Program-made: the position numbers and the translations under genes
Part shown: positions 1-12,598 of the stretch, piece after piece
Position numbering within the stretch: the first letter of the stretch is position 1
How the letters are laid out: the number at the start of each line of letters is the position of its first letter
The notes under the pieces: model-generated
Databases searched by the model: none
The model's input: only the letters and a program-made list of their open reading frames with translations
What the model was told of the DNA's origin: nothing
Source: Dryas octopetala
Lineage: Eukaryota > Streptophyta > Magnoliopsida > Rosales > Rosaceae
DNA length: 64,000 nt
Reading direction: 5' to 3'
NCBI GenBank assembly: GCA_963921425.1
Contig: OY992839.1
Span: forward strand, 19,390,910-19,454,909

Positions 1-264
1 CCATAATCGGCGACTTACCCGAAGGTGAGCTACTTTGGGTTTTTGGCGACTTTGGGTTTCTAGCGACAAAGAGAGAGAGGAAGAGAGAGGAAGAGAGAGA
101 AAGATGAGAGAATGGAAGAGAGAGAGAGAGACAGAAAGAGGAAAGGGAGGTTGGCCGGTGTCTGGGTAGGGTGGGGTGGTGCGTCAGAAAGAGGAGCTGC
201 TAGTGGTGGGGCCAACGGCTGGGTTTAAAGGCTGAGATATTCAAAAGAAGTTTCAAAGGGAAGA

Positions 265-306
<42 letters not shown>

Positions 307-562
307 TATTCAAAGGGGTCCCACTTAATGCTGATGTGGAGCTGATTTGGCATCTTGTCAGTCTGATTCAGCTTTGCGTCAGGTAAAAGACCTAATTGCC
401 CCTCCACGTAAGCGCCACGTCAGCTGCTTTGACGGATCCATAGACGGACATGACGAAATATAGTATTTTGCAAAGTTCGGGGGGCAAAGTGGGAGAAATG
501 AAGTTTCAGAGGGCAAATTGAAAATCGAAGTTACTTTCAGGGGGCATTGGCGCGAATAAGCC
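1..562. mobile_element. Right end of a Mutator-like MITE-type element, truncated by the window
   Basis: The last bases of this block (about 525-562, GAAGTTACTTTCAGG followed by GAATAAGCC) match the right terminus of the palindromic element at 62867-63690, so this is probably a relative of that family. Its left end lies outside the window, so no target duplication can be read. The interior is purine-rich (AG repeats at 68-135 and a (GA)n run at about 269-303). Unit sequence of the gene array begins immediately after 562. ORFs in this stretch are simple-repeat artefacts. Confidence 0.5.
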
Positions 563-1464
563 TATTATTAAAGTTCTTCCAAAGGTCAAATCTTACCCTT
601 TGCTCTTTTAATTAATCAAAACATTTGTAATCCTATAAGCTGTTCTACACTTTTTAATTAATCAAAAAGTCGTTCACTTAATTTGAATCTACACTCTTTA
701 TTAAATTAAAACTGTAAAGCTTTTCTTCCATTTTTGAGTTTTGTTATTAAACTCTAATCATAATGGAAACTTTAAATATTTGGTGACATATGGTTTGAAT
801 TGAAAGTTAACCACTAACTCATGTAGAATTTATATCCTGCCAAGAAAGGATAGAGTCATAGTAGGTAGATCTGGCAATATCCTATCGACCTGTTAACACA
901 ACACGAAACGACACGAAAAAAATCAGTTTTTAAGTTAAGGCTTATCATGTCGTGTTGAAATCGGGTGAACACGTTAGTGACCTATTAATTTTTATGTCGT
1001 ACTCGTGTTAGCCCGCGAAACCTATTAGTGACCCGTTAAGAAATAAATATATTTAATTTGATTTTTTCTTATGATATTAATCATTTAATTTGCACATTTT
1101 TTCGATTTTTCTTATGTGTAACGTTTAAACTATACATTTATGGAATAAAATATATTTATTTATGTAATAAAATGTATTTACTTATGTAATATAATATATT
1201 TGATTTAAATTTTTTTTGAAAAAATGTATATTTTTTTTCTTAAGGGGTGAAACGGGTCGTGTCGAGTTTACTAGTTATTTTCGTGTTGTATTCGTGTTGG
1301 AATTTTTTTCACCCATTGACTTAACGGATCGTATCGTGTTCACCTATTAACTTAATAGGTTGTGTTGTATTTGACCCGAACTTGCAAAAACATGACTCGG
1401 TGCCAGGTCTAATAGTAGGCACTAAATGTTAAAAGATAGTGGCCCACACGCCTGAGCAGATGAT

Positions 1465-2072
1465 TGTCAAAAGAAAAGAAAAAAAGAAAAAAAGAAAAAA
1501 AAAGGAAAAAAAAGAAAAGAAAAAAGAGGAAAAAAAAAAGTTTATTGTTAATTGGGATTTGGGGCGTTTGGACAATTGGAAAGAAAAAAAAAGAGTTTGA
1601 GATTTCGTTTAATTGTTTTAAACCATAAACCCTAATACATTTATAGATAAAAATAATTAAAAATACTTTAAAGGGCCTAAACCCTAATATTTTAGTGTGT
1701 AGATTATAAAGAATAAAGAGTATTAGAGTATATATAATATATAGGATTTAATGTATGAATTATAAAATATGAATATATTAATTTCATTTATTCATTGTAA
1801 TAATTTTATTTAACAGTATTTGCCTCCAGCGCGCATTATATTCATCACATATCACATGAAACCTATCATATAATTTGGTTTCTTCAATATTTTTTATCAA
1901 TGTATTAGATAATATGTTAAATAAACATATAGTAAAGTTTCATTCAAAATTTCTATATTTTGATAGCAATTTCCATCGTTTCCGTCGAATTTTTGTCGAA
2001 ATTTAAAAATCTTCGAAATTTCCGTCGAAATTTCCATCGAAATTTCCTCGAAACCCGAAATTTTATTCCTTG
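1465..2072 (+). mobile_element. Truncated copy of the CAAGG...CCTTG hAT-like family
   Basis: The right terminus TTTTATTCCTTG (to 2072) and the preceding run of TTTCGTCGAAATTTC-type motifs match the right part of the complete copy at 48196-50537, including the shared ACAGTATTTG...GCGCATTATA block. The left terminus is absent; the left edge is an A/G-rich tract at 1465-1540. It abuts a Gypsy fragment. Confidence 0.6.
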
Positions 2073-2291
2073 GTGGGTGGTGATGCTTTTATTGCATGGT
2101 CTTACTATTATTGCTGAAGCTATCTTGGTTGCCGAAACTGTTGTTGAACGAGCTCCATTATTAAGAGTTGAGGGGACATAATGTCACATCCTGAATTTCG
2201 AGTATATAATAGAGATGTTTTTTTTTAAATTTCAAAAAATTAATATTAACAAATTGGCATTAATCTCCTAAAACACTTAAGAAAAGTTGAT
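2073..2291 (+). mobile_element. Fragment of a Gypsy-like 3' end and LTR start
   Basis: Bases 2073-2180 repeat 4831-4916 (GTGGGTGGTGATGC onward), ending in a purine tract, GAGTTGAGGGGACATAA, that looks like a polypurine primer. The LTR-like start TGTCACATCCTGAAT follows at 2181 and continues in parallel with 4917 onward for about 110 bases. The short ORF here is not a gene. Confidence 0.5.
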
Positions 2292-3049
2292 TTTTTTTTT
2301 TGTTGCCCGAGAGTAGATGATTGTCAAAAATTAGAAAATTATTGTATTTATTGGTCAAAAAAAAAATTTATTGTATTTATTTTTACTTGTTTCAATCTTA
2401 ATTATATATTCAAAATTTAAGAATTTCATGTACATTCAACAAGTATGTGGCTTCCATAGAGAATTTCATATTCATCTACTGCTCCAAAACAAAGCTTACG
2501 AACGTAATTGAACCCGCCCCCCCCAAAAAAAAATCTCACTACTACCTTTGCTGTCCAAGTTACAACCTGAGAATTAATAAAATATAATAAATGATCTTTC
2601 ATTGTTTTTCCAAAATATTATCTTTCATTATCTTTTGGATCGATGAGAACCATTAAAATTTCAAATTTGTCGCTTCCCTAGAATTTTCCTTTTTTCTATT
2701 AAAAATGAACCACGACAAATCAAATTGTTCTTACTTGTCAAATAAATGAAGATGGAGCAAATTACACATGTTGCATGTGATAGTGTTCATGTGATACAAC
2801 TTCGGATTCCGAAAACATGGGTATTTTGGGTATGGCCAGCAGTACGTATCCGTAATCCACAAATGAAAGTCAAAGATGTGCACCAATAATAAGCATTCAT
2901 ATAAAACGTTTCATTGTATATATTCAAAGCCTTTGACCACAAGAAAAAAAGTATATCTTCAAAGCTATTTTAGTTGGTCTGTCTTTTCAAACAGTGTAAT
3001 TTTTGTCGGAATGGCCAACTTGCTTCATTAGAAATAAATGTGATGTTGC

Positions 3050-4440
3050 CAATGAATAAAATTTCAAATTTCAAATTTCGAAAAAATTTCAATGAAACTT
3101 TTGATAAAAATTTAGAAGATTTTTAAATTTCAATAAAAATTAGACAAAAATTACTATCAAAATAAGAAAATTTTGAAAGAAACTAAATTATATAGTAGGT
3201 TTCATGTGATATAAGATGAATATAATGTGCGCTCAGGGACGGATCCAGGATCCCCAACCTGGGGGGTCATGGTTAGGTAGAGCTTTGCGCCGCGAAGCGG
3301 CGCCAAAATTTTTTAGGGACCGGGCACTGTAGCAGGGGCGACGGCGTCTCTGTAGCCCAGCCCCCTCTTCAGCCTCTTCTCTTCTCACTTTCTCTGTTTC
3401 TCAATTCTCTGTTTCATGGCGTTTCATCACCTGGAAGGCTGGAGGCTGGAGCAGTAGTTGAACCCAGAAATACTTAGTGCTGGCCAATTAAGATTGAAGG
3501 ATTTGAGCCATGAGCAGTAGTTGAACAACCATTTGAGCCATAGTCACTGCTACTACTAACAATCCCACAACTAGTTTCTTCCGCCGTTTTCCATTTCAAA
3601 TATTGAAACTTAAATGTAGTGACCAGAAGACGCATCTTCTCAAGCGCAGTATTTACCTCTTCCATATCTGAATAACCTCCAACGGCAGGTACTTGAAGGG
3701 TTCAAGCTCAAAGCTCAAAGGGTTCAATTATTCTCTGTTTCATGGCGTCTCTGTCGCCTTCTGCATGTCGGGTCGTCGGGGTCGGGGGGTCGCCTTCTTC
3801 ACGTCGGGGGGTCGCTGGTGTCGCCGTCCAGAGGTCTAAGCCTGCGTGCTCCGCCGTTCGGGGGGTCGCCCGACCCCCCAAGGTTGGCTGTGCGTCCGTC
3901 CCTGTGTGCGCTGGAGACAAATACTGTTAAATAAAATTAGTATAATAAATAAATGAAATTAGTATATTATTTATACTCTATAATCTATACACTAAACTCT
4001 ATATATTTTATAATCTATACTCTATATTATTTAGGATATGATATATGATATTAGGGTATTTTAAATTATTTTTTATATATAAATATATTAGAATTTACTG
4101 ATTTAGGGTTTAAAAACAACTAAATGAAACTCCAAAACGGCCAAACGAAACCCCACACCATTTTTTTTCTTTACAATTACCCAAAGGCCCCAAACCCTAA
4201 TCAAGCCTTTTAATTTTTTTCTCTTTTTTTTTTTTCTTTTCCTTCTTTATTTTCTTTTTTCCTTTTTTTTTTTTTTTTTCCTTCCTTTTAATTTTTTTCT
4301 CTTTTTTTTTTTTCTTTTTTTCTTTTCTTCCTTTTTTTTCTTCCTTTTCTTTCTTTCCTTTTTTCTTTTCTTTCCTTTCTTTTCCCCCGTTAGTCTCCAC
4401 TCTCCAATTCTTTTTTATTCTTCTTCTTCTTCTTCATCCC

Positions 4441-4476
<36 letters not shown>

Positions 4477-4808
4477 GCATCTCCATCACTAACCCACCCT
4501 TACCCTCACCCTCACCTCCACCTCTTTATCCCTTCTCTCTTTCTCCCTCGATCTCCCTGCTGCCACCCCCTGCTGCCAAAACCATCTTTTTCTCCCAAAA
4601 CGCAGCCTCTTCTCCAAAAACCCAGCCTTCCAAAACCCAAAACCAGCCTCTTTTGCTCCCTCGATCTCACCCAGAATTTCGGCGAAATTTCGATAATTTT
4701 GACGAAATTATCCAGAAAAGTTAACAAATATGGGTTTCGATTTCGACATCCTAGAAAATCAAAATTTTAGGCGAAATTTCGCCGAAAATTTTGAAATTTA
4801 ACACCTTG
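3050..4808 (-). mobile_element. Complete hAT-like non-autonomous element, CAAGG family, with another hAT nested in it
   Basis: The element is bounded by CAATGAATAAAATTTC on the left and GAAATTTAACACCTTG on the right. It is flanked by a perfect 8-bp target duplication GATGTTGC (3042-3049 and 4809-4816). It is inverted relative to the copy at 48196-50537. It contains a (TC)n and T-rich tract (4190-4480) and a cluster of GAAATTTCG palindromic motifs near the right end (4675-4800). No transposase is visible; Lys-rich or Ser/Pro-rich ORFs are low-complexity artefacts. Eight-base duplications are the hAT norm, so assignment to hAT is inferred. It sits inside Gypsy internal sequence. Confidence 0.8.
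3234..3904. mobile_element. hAT-type element nested in the CAAGG element
   Basis: Terminal inverted repeat CAGGGACGGA at 3234 and its complement TCCGTCCCTG ending at 3904 are flanked by a perfect 8-bp duplication TGTGCGCT (3226-3233, 3905-3912). The ends are strikingly GC-rich in an AT-rich host (gcgccgcgaagcggcgcc near 3288; repeated GGGGGTCGCC at 3780-3875). At 671 bp it has no transposase and must be non-autonomous. ORFs at 3708-3930 are by-products of the GC-rich ends. Confidence 0.85.
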
Positions 4809-4816
4809 GATGTTGC

Positions 4817-6852
4817 TAAAAGTTGGTGGGTGGTGATGCTTTTATTGCATGGTCTTACTATTATTGCTAAAACTATTGTTGAACGAGCTCCATTATTAAG
4901 AGTTGAGGGGACATAATGTCACACCCTGAATCTCGAGGATGCAGTAGAGGCGCTTTTTTTGAATATTTCAAAAAATTAATATTAACAAATCAGCTTAATT
5001 TCCCAAGATATATACTTTATAAAGAGACTAGAATTTTGGAATCTGCATGTCTAGAACACCTATTGCAAAAGACGAGAGACACCACAACTAATCGAAATAA
5101 AGGATCTAAACCAGATAGACAGGAAGCTAAAACTAAAACTGAAACTGACATGATACAGATGTCACGCCACCGGCCTTATTCCAAGTCATTATTCACTGAG
5201 AGATCTACACTCACAAGAGTACAGTAAGAGGGGTAAGCATCACATACGATCATTGTTTCCCCTTGGGGGAAATCCGAAGTTAGATTTGAAAATGATAATG
5301 AAGGTATAATATATATATATATATGATTTCAATGAGAGGAAAACCAAAGTGAAACATTGCAACACAACAGAATATCCACAACAATAATCAGTGAGTAAAA
5401 CCTTTGCATGTTGTCACACATCTTCTGTGAAAATCTGACACGTGTCTAGTTCAGAATACTTACCTGCCAACACAAATGGCCAACTACCCATACCAAAATC
5501 CAATCAATCATCGATATGGTAGCAAGAGTATCCATTCCTGGTGAATACCACATAGGCTAGCCTCCCCAAAAGGACATTCAACTAGCCCGTCCGTAAACAC
5601 CGCATCAAGGACACTACACTGGGCCTTTTACTCTCAGGTTTAGGGGATTGAAACGATGAGGTTTAAGGGATTGAAACCCAAGGACACCACACTGGGCCTT
5701 TTACTCTCAGGTCACAATGGTAATTACAATTAAATCCATACAAGTATGCCATACAAAATCCATGCAATACTTGAAAACAATTTCATAATATATAGTATTA
5801 TCAAAATACGACAAAACCCTGTAACCGGGATGTGGTGTTTTCCGCCAACCTGTTACTAATGTGGAAGCCCTGCCTGTCTCCATGTCTACTTTTTCCTGGC
5901 GTACCTATTGGGAAAGCTAGAGTTCCAAATTCGACGACAGCTATTAGGAATGTACAAACCGTACCCCCGACCTTGTCTGTTAAGACTAGGTAGAATTTAG
6001 AGGTTCGGCACTAGCGTAATTGTTAGGCTTCTCTGAATTCTTGATCCGACATGACTCGATCTGCTCCCCAAGACAAACAATCATGTTAGACCGTTTGGTT
6101 TCTACTTAAGTTCATTTTATTTTAAATGGAGGAAGTTGATCAGTGTTTAACCTACAATGTGTCCAGGTCTGTACATGAGGAAACTGAAGGAGCTCTGGCC
6201 CAGTCTCCAACGCATGTATGCTCATGGACTACCCTTAGACAACACGTTGTTCAGTTACCACAGATATGTCCTCAATATATTATTAATCTAATTTCAGTTA
6301 AACAGTTAAGTAGAGTGTCATCTAGAACCACAACTTAAATAAACAATTATTAAAGAAGTTGGGTTACGAGCTTACCTGTAGAAAACGGTGCTCGGGCAGA
6401 ACCTCGGTACAATTAGACTAGCAAAATAACCGAATAAAAGAATATAATTAACAAAAGTATAAATATAATGAAATTTCAGTAGAAATTCAACAAGGGTTGC
6501 AAGGACTACTGAAGGCTTTAAAATGAAATGCCTAATTTATGCAAAATTTTGACTCTGGAAGGTGGGGCTTGGCTTCATGAACATGTAGGCTAAAACGGCT
6601 CGCCAATCAGACTTGTAGAACTCAAGCTATGATCAAAATAGAAAAATTTCTATTTGATCCCTAGAGAGAGAAAGAGCAACTATAGAGAGAGAGTGAGTGA
6701 GTTTCTAGAGAGAGAAGCTCTAAAAACAAGCTTTTGGTGTGAATGAAAATGATGGAAGTGGTGGGGTATTTATAGATGGATGGTGAGTGAATGGATGGCT
6801 AGGATTAAAAGGGAATGTGTGGCTAGATTCTGACTAGGGAGGAGACATCAAT
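4817..6852 (+). mobile_element. Gypsy-like 3' end and LTR fragment
   Basis: Bases 2966-3041 and 4817-4916 look like retrotransposon internal sequence ending in a purine-rich primer (GAGTTGAGGGGACATAA). The LTR-like start TGTCACACCCTGAATCTCG lies at 4917. A TATA-like TATTTATAG occurs near 6768. The right LTR boundary cannot be fixed; Copia RNase H sequence begins at about 6853. Short ORFs at 4916-5227 and 6126-6338 show no family similarity I recognise. Confidence 0.4.
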
Positions 6853-7221
6853 GATAGACGATCGACCACTAGATACACTGTCTATTTTGCAGGAAATCAT
6901 GTTTCATGGCAATCTAAGAAGCAAGATATTGTTGCTAGAAGTTCTACAGAGGCTGTGTATAGGGCTTTGGCCAACACTGTCTTAGATTTGTCTTGGTTGT
7001 GCAATGTGCTTAAGGATTTACATGTATCTTTGCCTTCTCATCCACTCATACGTTGTGATAATGTTTCAGCTCTTCCTTTGGGAACCAATCCAGCGTATCC
7101 AGCATCTTGATACAAATTTTCATTAACTCAGAGAGAGAGAGTTTAGTATGGTGATTTGGATTTGGAGTATGTGCCTACTCTGCACAATACAACTTATGTT
7201 TTGACTAAGGGTCTTCATAGC
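6853..7221 (+). pseudogene. Copia RNase H fragment (5' part)
   Basis: Translation shows the C-terminal reverse-transcriptase-associated RNase H of a Ty1/Copia polyprotein: DRRSTTRYTVYFAGN, then VSWQSKKQDIVARSSTEA, and later IRCDNVSALPLGTNP. In-frame stops and a small microsatellite expansion (near 7130) break the reading frame. The coding sequence resumes after the solo LTR inserted at 7222-8872 and ends at the purine tract before 8941. Everything upstream of RNase H is missing. Confidence 0.8.
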
Positions 7222-8872
7222 TGAAAGTTTAATTTAGGTGATCTATTCACTCAATTAACTTGATTAAATTCACTTTCAGTGATCGGACCCCAATTTTTAT
7301 TTTATATGATCATTCAGGAACTAGTCAAACAGACACAACTCTGACGATGCAGTAACTAAAATTTGAAACTCCAGATTTACTTGTAAAATCAACCAACTTC
7401 AGTAAATACCACAAGTCAGAACACACCAAGGAATTGAGTGACACCATATGCACTCAAAGGATCCATCAATGTAAGCATCCCAGTGCTATCAACAACTAAA
7501 GTGGTGTGTGGACAGATTTAACAAACTTTCATTTAGCATTCATGGTCTAAGTTAACATGCTAAAGTGAAGTGTGTGATCTTGTGAAGTTATTTTCGAATT
7601 AATAATCAGCAACACATAGAAAACAAATCACAAACAAGCCACACGATTGTTCACCCAGAAAACCACTAACGGTTAAAAACTGGGGGTCTTTCCAGCTGAC
7701 CAAGCAATCCACTAAAGAAGAAGTTCAATACAAAGGGAGCATACAACACACAAGCTGAATCACTAAGTCCTAGACTAAGTGGCAGCTTTCTTACCCCTTT
7801 GTGCAACTTCCATAAGCAAGGCAATTGGTCATTCATGAAGAAGGCAGCTCCAACTCCAAGCTCATCAACCCATGGCACCAATTCACACCAAGCCCAGTAG
7901 ATTCATCAATGTATGAACATGATATGCCAATGTTGGATTCTTAAAAAGAAGATCAACCTTCTCAAGCTAGAGGCATGAAAAGGTTGATACTGAATCTTTC
8001 AACTAAAATGTAGAATGAATGTGTTTGAAAAATATATAAAAAGATTTAAACACTCAAGCCCATTCATAATTTTAGATGAAACAAACAAGTTCAGAAAATC
8101 ATTTTGATTTTTAAGAATTAAATGAACATTTTCTAACTTGATAAAAATGAGCACTCACCCCGAAAATACCCAGGCATAAACACACGAAAATACCCACTGA
8201 AAATGCTCATGGATGCCCCCTGAAAAGTCTGAACGGAATACATCATATACCCGTACACACACACACCATTTCCATGTTTGCCCGAGCCACTTGGAAGCCA
8301 ATCAATGACTGTCCACAAGAGACGAATGAGGGGCATATTCCTTTTGTCCTAGAGGGGTATCCTAGTATTACTAAGGATAGGAATGAGGAGCTGTAAAAAC
8401 CAATATTGCTTTATTTTTCAAAAATCAGAAATGGAGAAGATGATGAATAGTGCTGATGTGTGTGTAAGTGTGTGGCGTGAATGACTAAGATGCAATCAGA
8501 TCTGATTGATACAGTGGGGGAACCAAGTCATGTGCAATGTACATGTATGTTTAGTAAAAAACAGAAAATGGGCTTTCAATGAAATGGGCTTTAAAAGAAA
8601 AACCCGAAATGGCCCCACTGCAGTGTCTGTCACTGTATCAACCACTGTACGTGAAAAACATTGTTCTTTATGACTAGTCAAATGGACATAAAAATGATAT
8701 TTTCATGAATTGAATGAAGTTCAGTATACCTTGAGTCTTGTTCATTCTTGACTTCTTCAATACAGCTGAACTTGTCCTTAATCTAGCCTAGAGCTTGTGA
8801 GTGATTAATAAAATTAAATACAAAGGTTTTGACAAGGAAAATAGCCAATATAACAAATCTTAGAAACTAACA
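7222..8872 (-). mobile_element. Solo LTR of a Sirevirus-like Copia element, inserted in RNase H
   Basis: The sequence is the reverse complement of the 1.65-kb LTR of the intact element at 34760-44693: it begins TGAAAGTTTAATTTAGG and ends CTTAGAAACTAACA. It is flanked by a perfect 5-bp duplication ATAGC (7217-7221, 8873-8877). Divergence from the intact element's LTR is clearly visible, so it is an older insertion. Internal sequence was presumably lost by LTR-LTR recombination. ORFs inside are shadows. Confidence 0.9.
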
Positions 8873-9376
8873 ATAGCCCTCTGCATTTTCAACATTGTTG
8901 CAACCTTAGACTTGGTCCCCTTGCTGAGGTTGAGGGGGGATGATAGGCAGTTAGTGTATTATTAGTTTGTTACATTTGTCTACAGCTAGTTTCCATGTAT
9001 ATGTAGTTGATTGGCTTAGTTAGTTAGTTTGGTTAGTATAGACGATGGCTTTCATAAATGCATATATTGATTGTAATATTCAGTTATGGGTTTTCACTAC
9101 AAGAAAAACCTTAATATATATCAGTGATAAACCGATATCTATTTAGGTTTCCAACCGATATATTGAGTGCTGATATCTATTCTCCCATATTACATATCGG
9201 TTATACACTGATGTCTATACTATATTAGATATCGTATTTGTTTGATAATCTGATATGATATACCACCATCGTTATCAGAAATTAATCATTTCTGATATCT
9301 TAAAAACTGCATTCAGATATGTAAGATAATTATGATATCATTAGTAATTTTGAAACCGATATAAAAAATGTATTCA

Positions 9377-9635
9377 ATATCGTCTTGGTACTTAAAATCA
9401 GATATAAAATGAGTATAGCATATTGGTTTTGTAATTAAAATTGGATATAAATGGTGTATCACATATCGATTTGGTACTTAAAATCTGATATAAAAGGTGT
9501 ATAACATATCGGTTTTGTAATTAAAATTGGATATAAAAAGTGTATAATATATCGATTTTGTACTTAAAATCGGATATAAAAGGTGTATAACATATCGGTT
9601 TGGTACTTGAAATCTAATATAAAAGTATCCTTTAG
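9377..9635. repeat. 43-bp tandem repeats in the CACTA subterminal region
   Basis: ATATCG-type motifs recur at 9377, 9420, 9463, 9506, 9549 and 9592, exactly 43 bases apart. Units alternate between a GTAATTAAAATTGG and a GTACTTAAAATCGG form. Such subterminal repeats are the usual transposase-binding sites of CACTA elements; binding here is inferred. The ORF overlapping them is a by-product of the repeat. Confidence 0.85.
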
Positions 9636-10129
9636 ATATCAGTTTTTTGTTTTTTAAATGATGTTGAAACATCATTCCTTATCGATGCATTTTTACATAA
9701 TCTGATATGCAATAGGCTTCTGATATTGATAAAAATTAATTGGTAAATATGCATCCACGCAACAATTACTAAGCTTCTAAAGTAATCCAACTTAAATTCT
9801 TCCATTCATATAAATAAATCCAACATCCAAACTCAGTAATGAAGTTAACAAAATAAGATTACAAATCCATATAAAAATATGGATAGCCCTCATCATGTAT
9901 ACCTCAAAATCACTTGCCTATCTCCATAACCTTCACAAAATCCATCTCTAGCTAGCTAGATCCTAATTAAACACATGCCAACATGTACAAAAATAATGAA
10001 GGCATGACAGTGCAATTCAGCTAGGCATAAATTCTGCCTATACAAAAGATTTGAATGTGAACTAGCTAGTATATATCTTCATATTTACAACAGAATGCTC
10101 AAAAAGGTACCAAAAACATGCATGTTAGT

Positions 10130-11083
10130 CTAAATAAAATTCATGGAAACATAATCTTCCCATTCAACCCGGACTTCATCTATTTGTTCATGTGTGTAAC
10201 TGCTCTTCTTGTTCTTCAGGTGACTCCACTGAAAACAAGAAAGAAAAGTGCATTAATTAATAAGATTGCAGCAAGGATCCCAAAGTATTGAAAAGTGCAT
10301 TCAGCAAGGATCCCAAAGGGCATTAAGAAAATATAGGCCAAAAGCATTAATAAGATTGCATCAAGTATTGAATTTAGATGGCTGCACATATATATGATTT
10401 AGATGGCTTTCAGATGGCCTACATTTCTTGCATTCAGCAAGGGCTTTCAAATGGCTGCACATATATATGATTCAAAAAATGGATCATGCAAGTATAAATG
10501 AGTAGTCACAGTATCAGCCTAGAGTTCAGCAATAATGCAAGTTAAAAATAATGGTAATAGAAGAGAAATGCAGACCATCAACCCAAACACACTCTTTAAT
10601 GCACACAGCACCAACCCAAACACACATACACAAAAAAAATTAAAAAGATGCAAAGCCAGAAAACAAAGTCTTAAAAACCAGCAACAAACTAGTATCCTAG
10701 CTAGGCCATCCCTTCCTTCTGTAATTCCCTTTTACAAGTTTCCTAAGTTAGAACTGTACAAAGGATAGCAAAATATACCAGTCAACTGCCCTAATAGGAG
10801 TAAGTATTCTAACCTGCGACTCATATGCAAGGGTTGTGTCCTCAACTATTTCCTTCATGTACCTCATGACATAATATCCACATTCAACACCACCCGGTTG
10901 TTTAGGACACTATAGACAAGCAAAGGAAATTACATAGAGTTATACTTAATTAAATTAGTCCAATGTGTAAGACATAAGAAACTTAAAGACTTAATTAATA
11001 CATAGACACTTACATAGAGATGCTTCCAAGTTGGTGATTTCGGCCCTTTCCTTCCCGTAACCCCATTAAATTGTCTAATAGCA
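10130..11083 (-). pseudogene. Ulp1-like cysteine protease fragment (peptidase C48) carried by the CACTA element
   Basis: Three minus-strand exons can be read with GT-AG borders and all phase 0: 11083-11014 (ending in a K-G-P-K-S-P-T-W-K segment), 10909-10814 (32 codons) and 10228-10130 (33 codons, stop TAG). The middle exon has the motif QPGGVECGYYVMRYMKEI, the nucleophile-cysteine region of Ulp1/SENP proteases that cleave SUMO-type conjugates. The last exon (EQIDEVRVEWEDYV) resembles the usual tail of plant transposon-borne Ulp1 genes. The catalytic His and Asp region further upstream was not identified, so the fragment is likely incomplete. Capture of Ulp1-like genes by plant DNA transposons is known; activity here is unproven. 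Confidence 0.7.
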
Positions 11084-12598
11084 CTAGTTTAGACAGAATA
11101 TCAATTTAAGTTATATATCACAATTTAATATACAATCCATATTATGTAAGATGGTACATATTAATATACAATCCATATATATATATACTCATGAATGGTT
11201 CAGAAATAACTGTATTGATATGAAAGAGCAAGATACCTTTATCTAGTTTATCCCACAAATAACAATATAGGAAACACGAGTAATTTGTGCCACTTACACT
11301 TTTTTAAACCCATAAGAGCTTTAATTTCCAGCAAAAGAGAACTTATAAATGCACCAATGTTCCACATATACTCCTCTGTAAAGCTTACCTGAAAAGAAAG
11401 AATAGTGATGAGAATAGATAGGACTCTATTTGTAATATTGTCTAACATTTGTCTCTCTACACGCCCCAAATAGGCAAACATGATGATGAAAAATAGTGCT
11501 AGCAAACCAGACAGAAGTAGAATAGCAAGCATTCCCCTCCTTCTGAAGAAGCCTCATGATTTTTTGGTATTCTCAGCTGCAAGTGAGAGTGAAAAAAGAA
11601 AAAAGGAACACCATGACAAGAAGAACTTACATGTAAACCGTAAACCAGAACCAGTAAATTTCACCAATTCTACAAATGTTGTGAGTGAGCCTCTGAAATT
11701 TGAAGGGAAATTAAAAAGAAACCAAGTGTGTCTCCATCAATCTCTTGGTGTCCAAACAAATCTGCAATCAACCACGATCATCAACACCAAACAAATTTCT
11801 CAAAAAAAAAAAAAAATAAAACATAAAGCATTGAAAAGCGTAAGAAAAATAAAACATAAAGTTTGAAAAATAATCCGCCAGGGCAAAAGTTCCTTCAGAA
11901 TAGCATACGACAAATATTACATAGCAATATCCCAACCAAACCCCAACTCATGATAACAAGGCACCAAATAGAAAACATAGCAATCTATAGATAATAAAGT
12001 CAATCATGATTTAGCATGTGCATATAAACAACTTATGCATAAGAGAGGAAAAAAAAACCAATATAACCAACAGATTTAACATCCAATCACTATCTCCCCT
12101 AATTTAATCACTATCTATTTATCAGGCAAAAATCCAATAAAAACAATAGAAACAGAGCCAATAAAAAGTTTCAAAGTATTCAAAATTATTAAAAGTTTTA
12201 TAATTCTGAATACTTTGAAATGCCTTAGGAAATCTGTGGCTACCCATATGCAATTTTTTCTATACAAAGCCACTAAACGCATATGCCTAAGTGGATTATG
12301 TTAAGGAAGAAACTTAGAATGATATAGGACCAACAAATGGAGGAAGTACTCACCCAAGAAAGTAAATATCTGCTTGTTCATTTGTACAAAATCTGAGACA
12401 AAATTGGAGGAAATTTAGCATCAAAATCACTAAATCAAAATGTAACTTGGAAACCCTAACAGAGAACATAGAAATCGAAACCCTACATCCTTAATCCCAA
12501 AACAGAAACCCAAATTAAAAATTACTTAAATCCCTAAACAGAAACCCAAATTAAAAATTACCGAAATCCCTAAACAGAAACCTAAATTAAAAATTACC

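Larger units (their letters stand above)
563..2965. repeat. Array unit S1: copy of the upstream region of the pathogen-related genes
   Basis: This stretch is closely similar, in the same order, to 28195-32787, and in part to 21590-22860, which lie directly upstream of the two pathogen-related genes. The gene that should follow on the left is outside the window or replaced by the element ending at 562. The unit is interrupted at about 1465-2310 by A-rich and transposon sequence. No coding potential is visible; the unit is AT-rich. Confidence 0.75.

Noticed and set aside
4197..4400. Lys-rich 67-aa ORF
   Set aside because: Translation of a T/C-rich low-complexity tract inside the hAT-like element; no domain and biased composition.
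9377..9635. CRISPR-like array
   Set aside because: The 43-bp units are contiguous tandem repeats without unique spacers, in a eukaryotic transposon.
11248..11532. Hydrophobic 94-aa minus-strand ORF that could be a membrane protein
   Set aside because: It lies inside the CACTA element upstream of the Ulp1 exons, has no recognised domain, and AT-rich DNA readily gives such ORFs.
11480..11866. 128-aa plus-strand ORF
   Set aside because: Opposite to the apparent CACTA transcript, Lys/Asn-rich and without any family motif.
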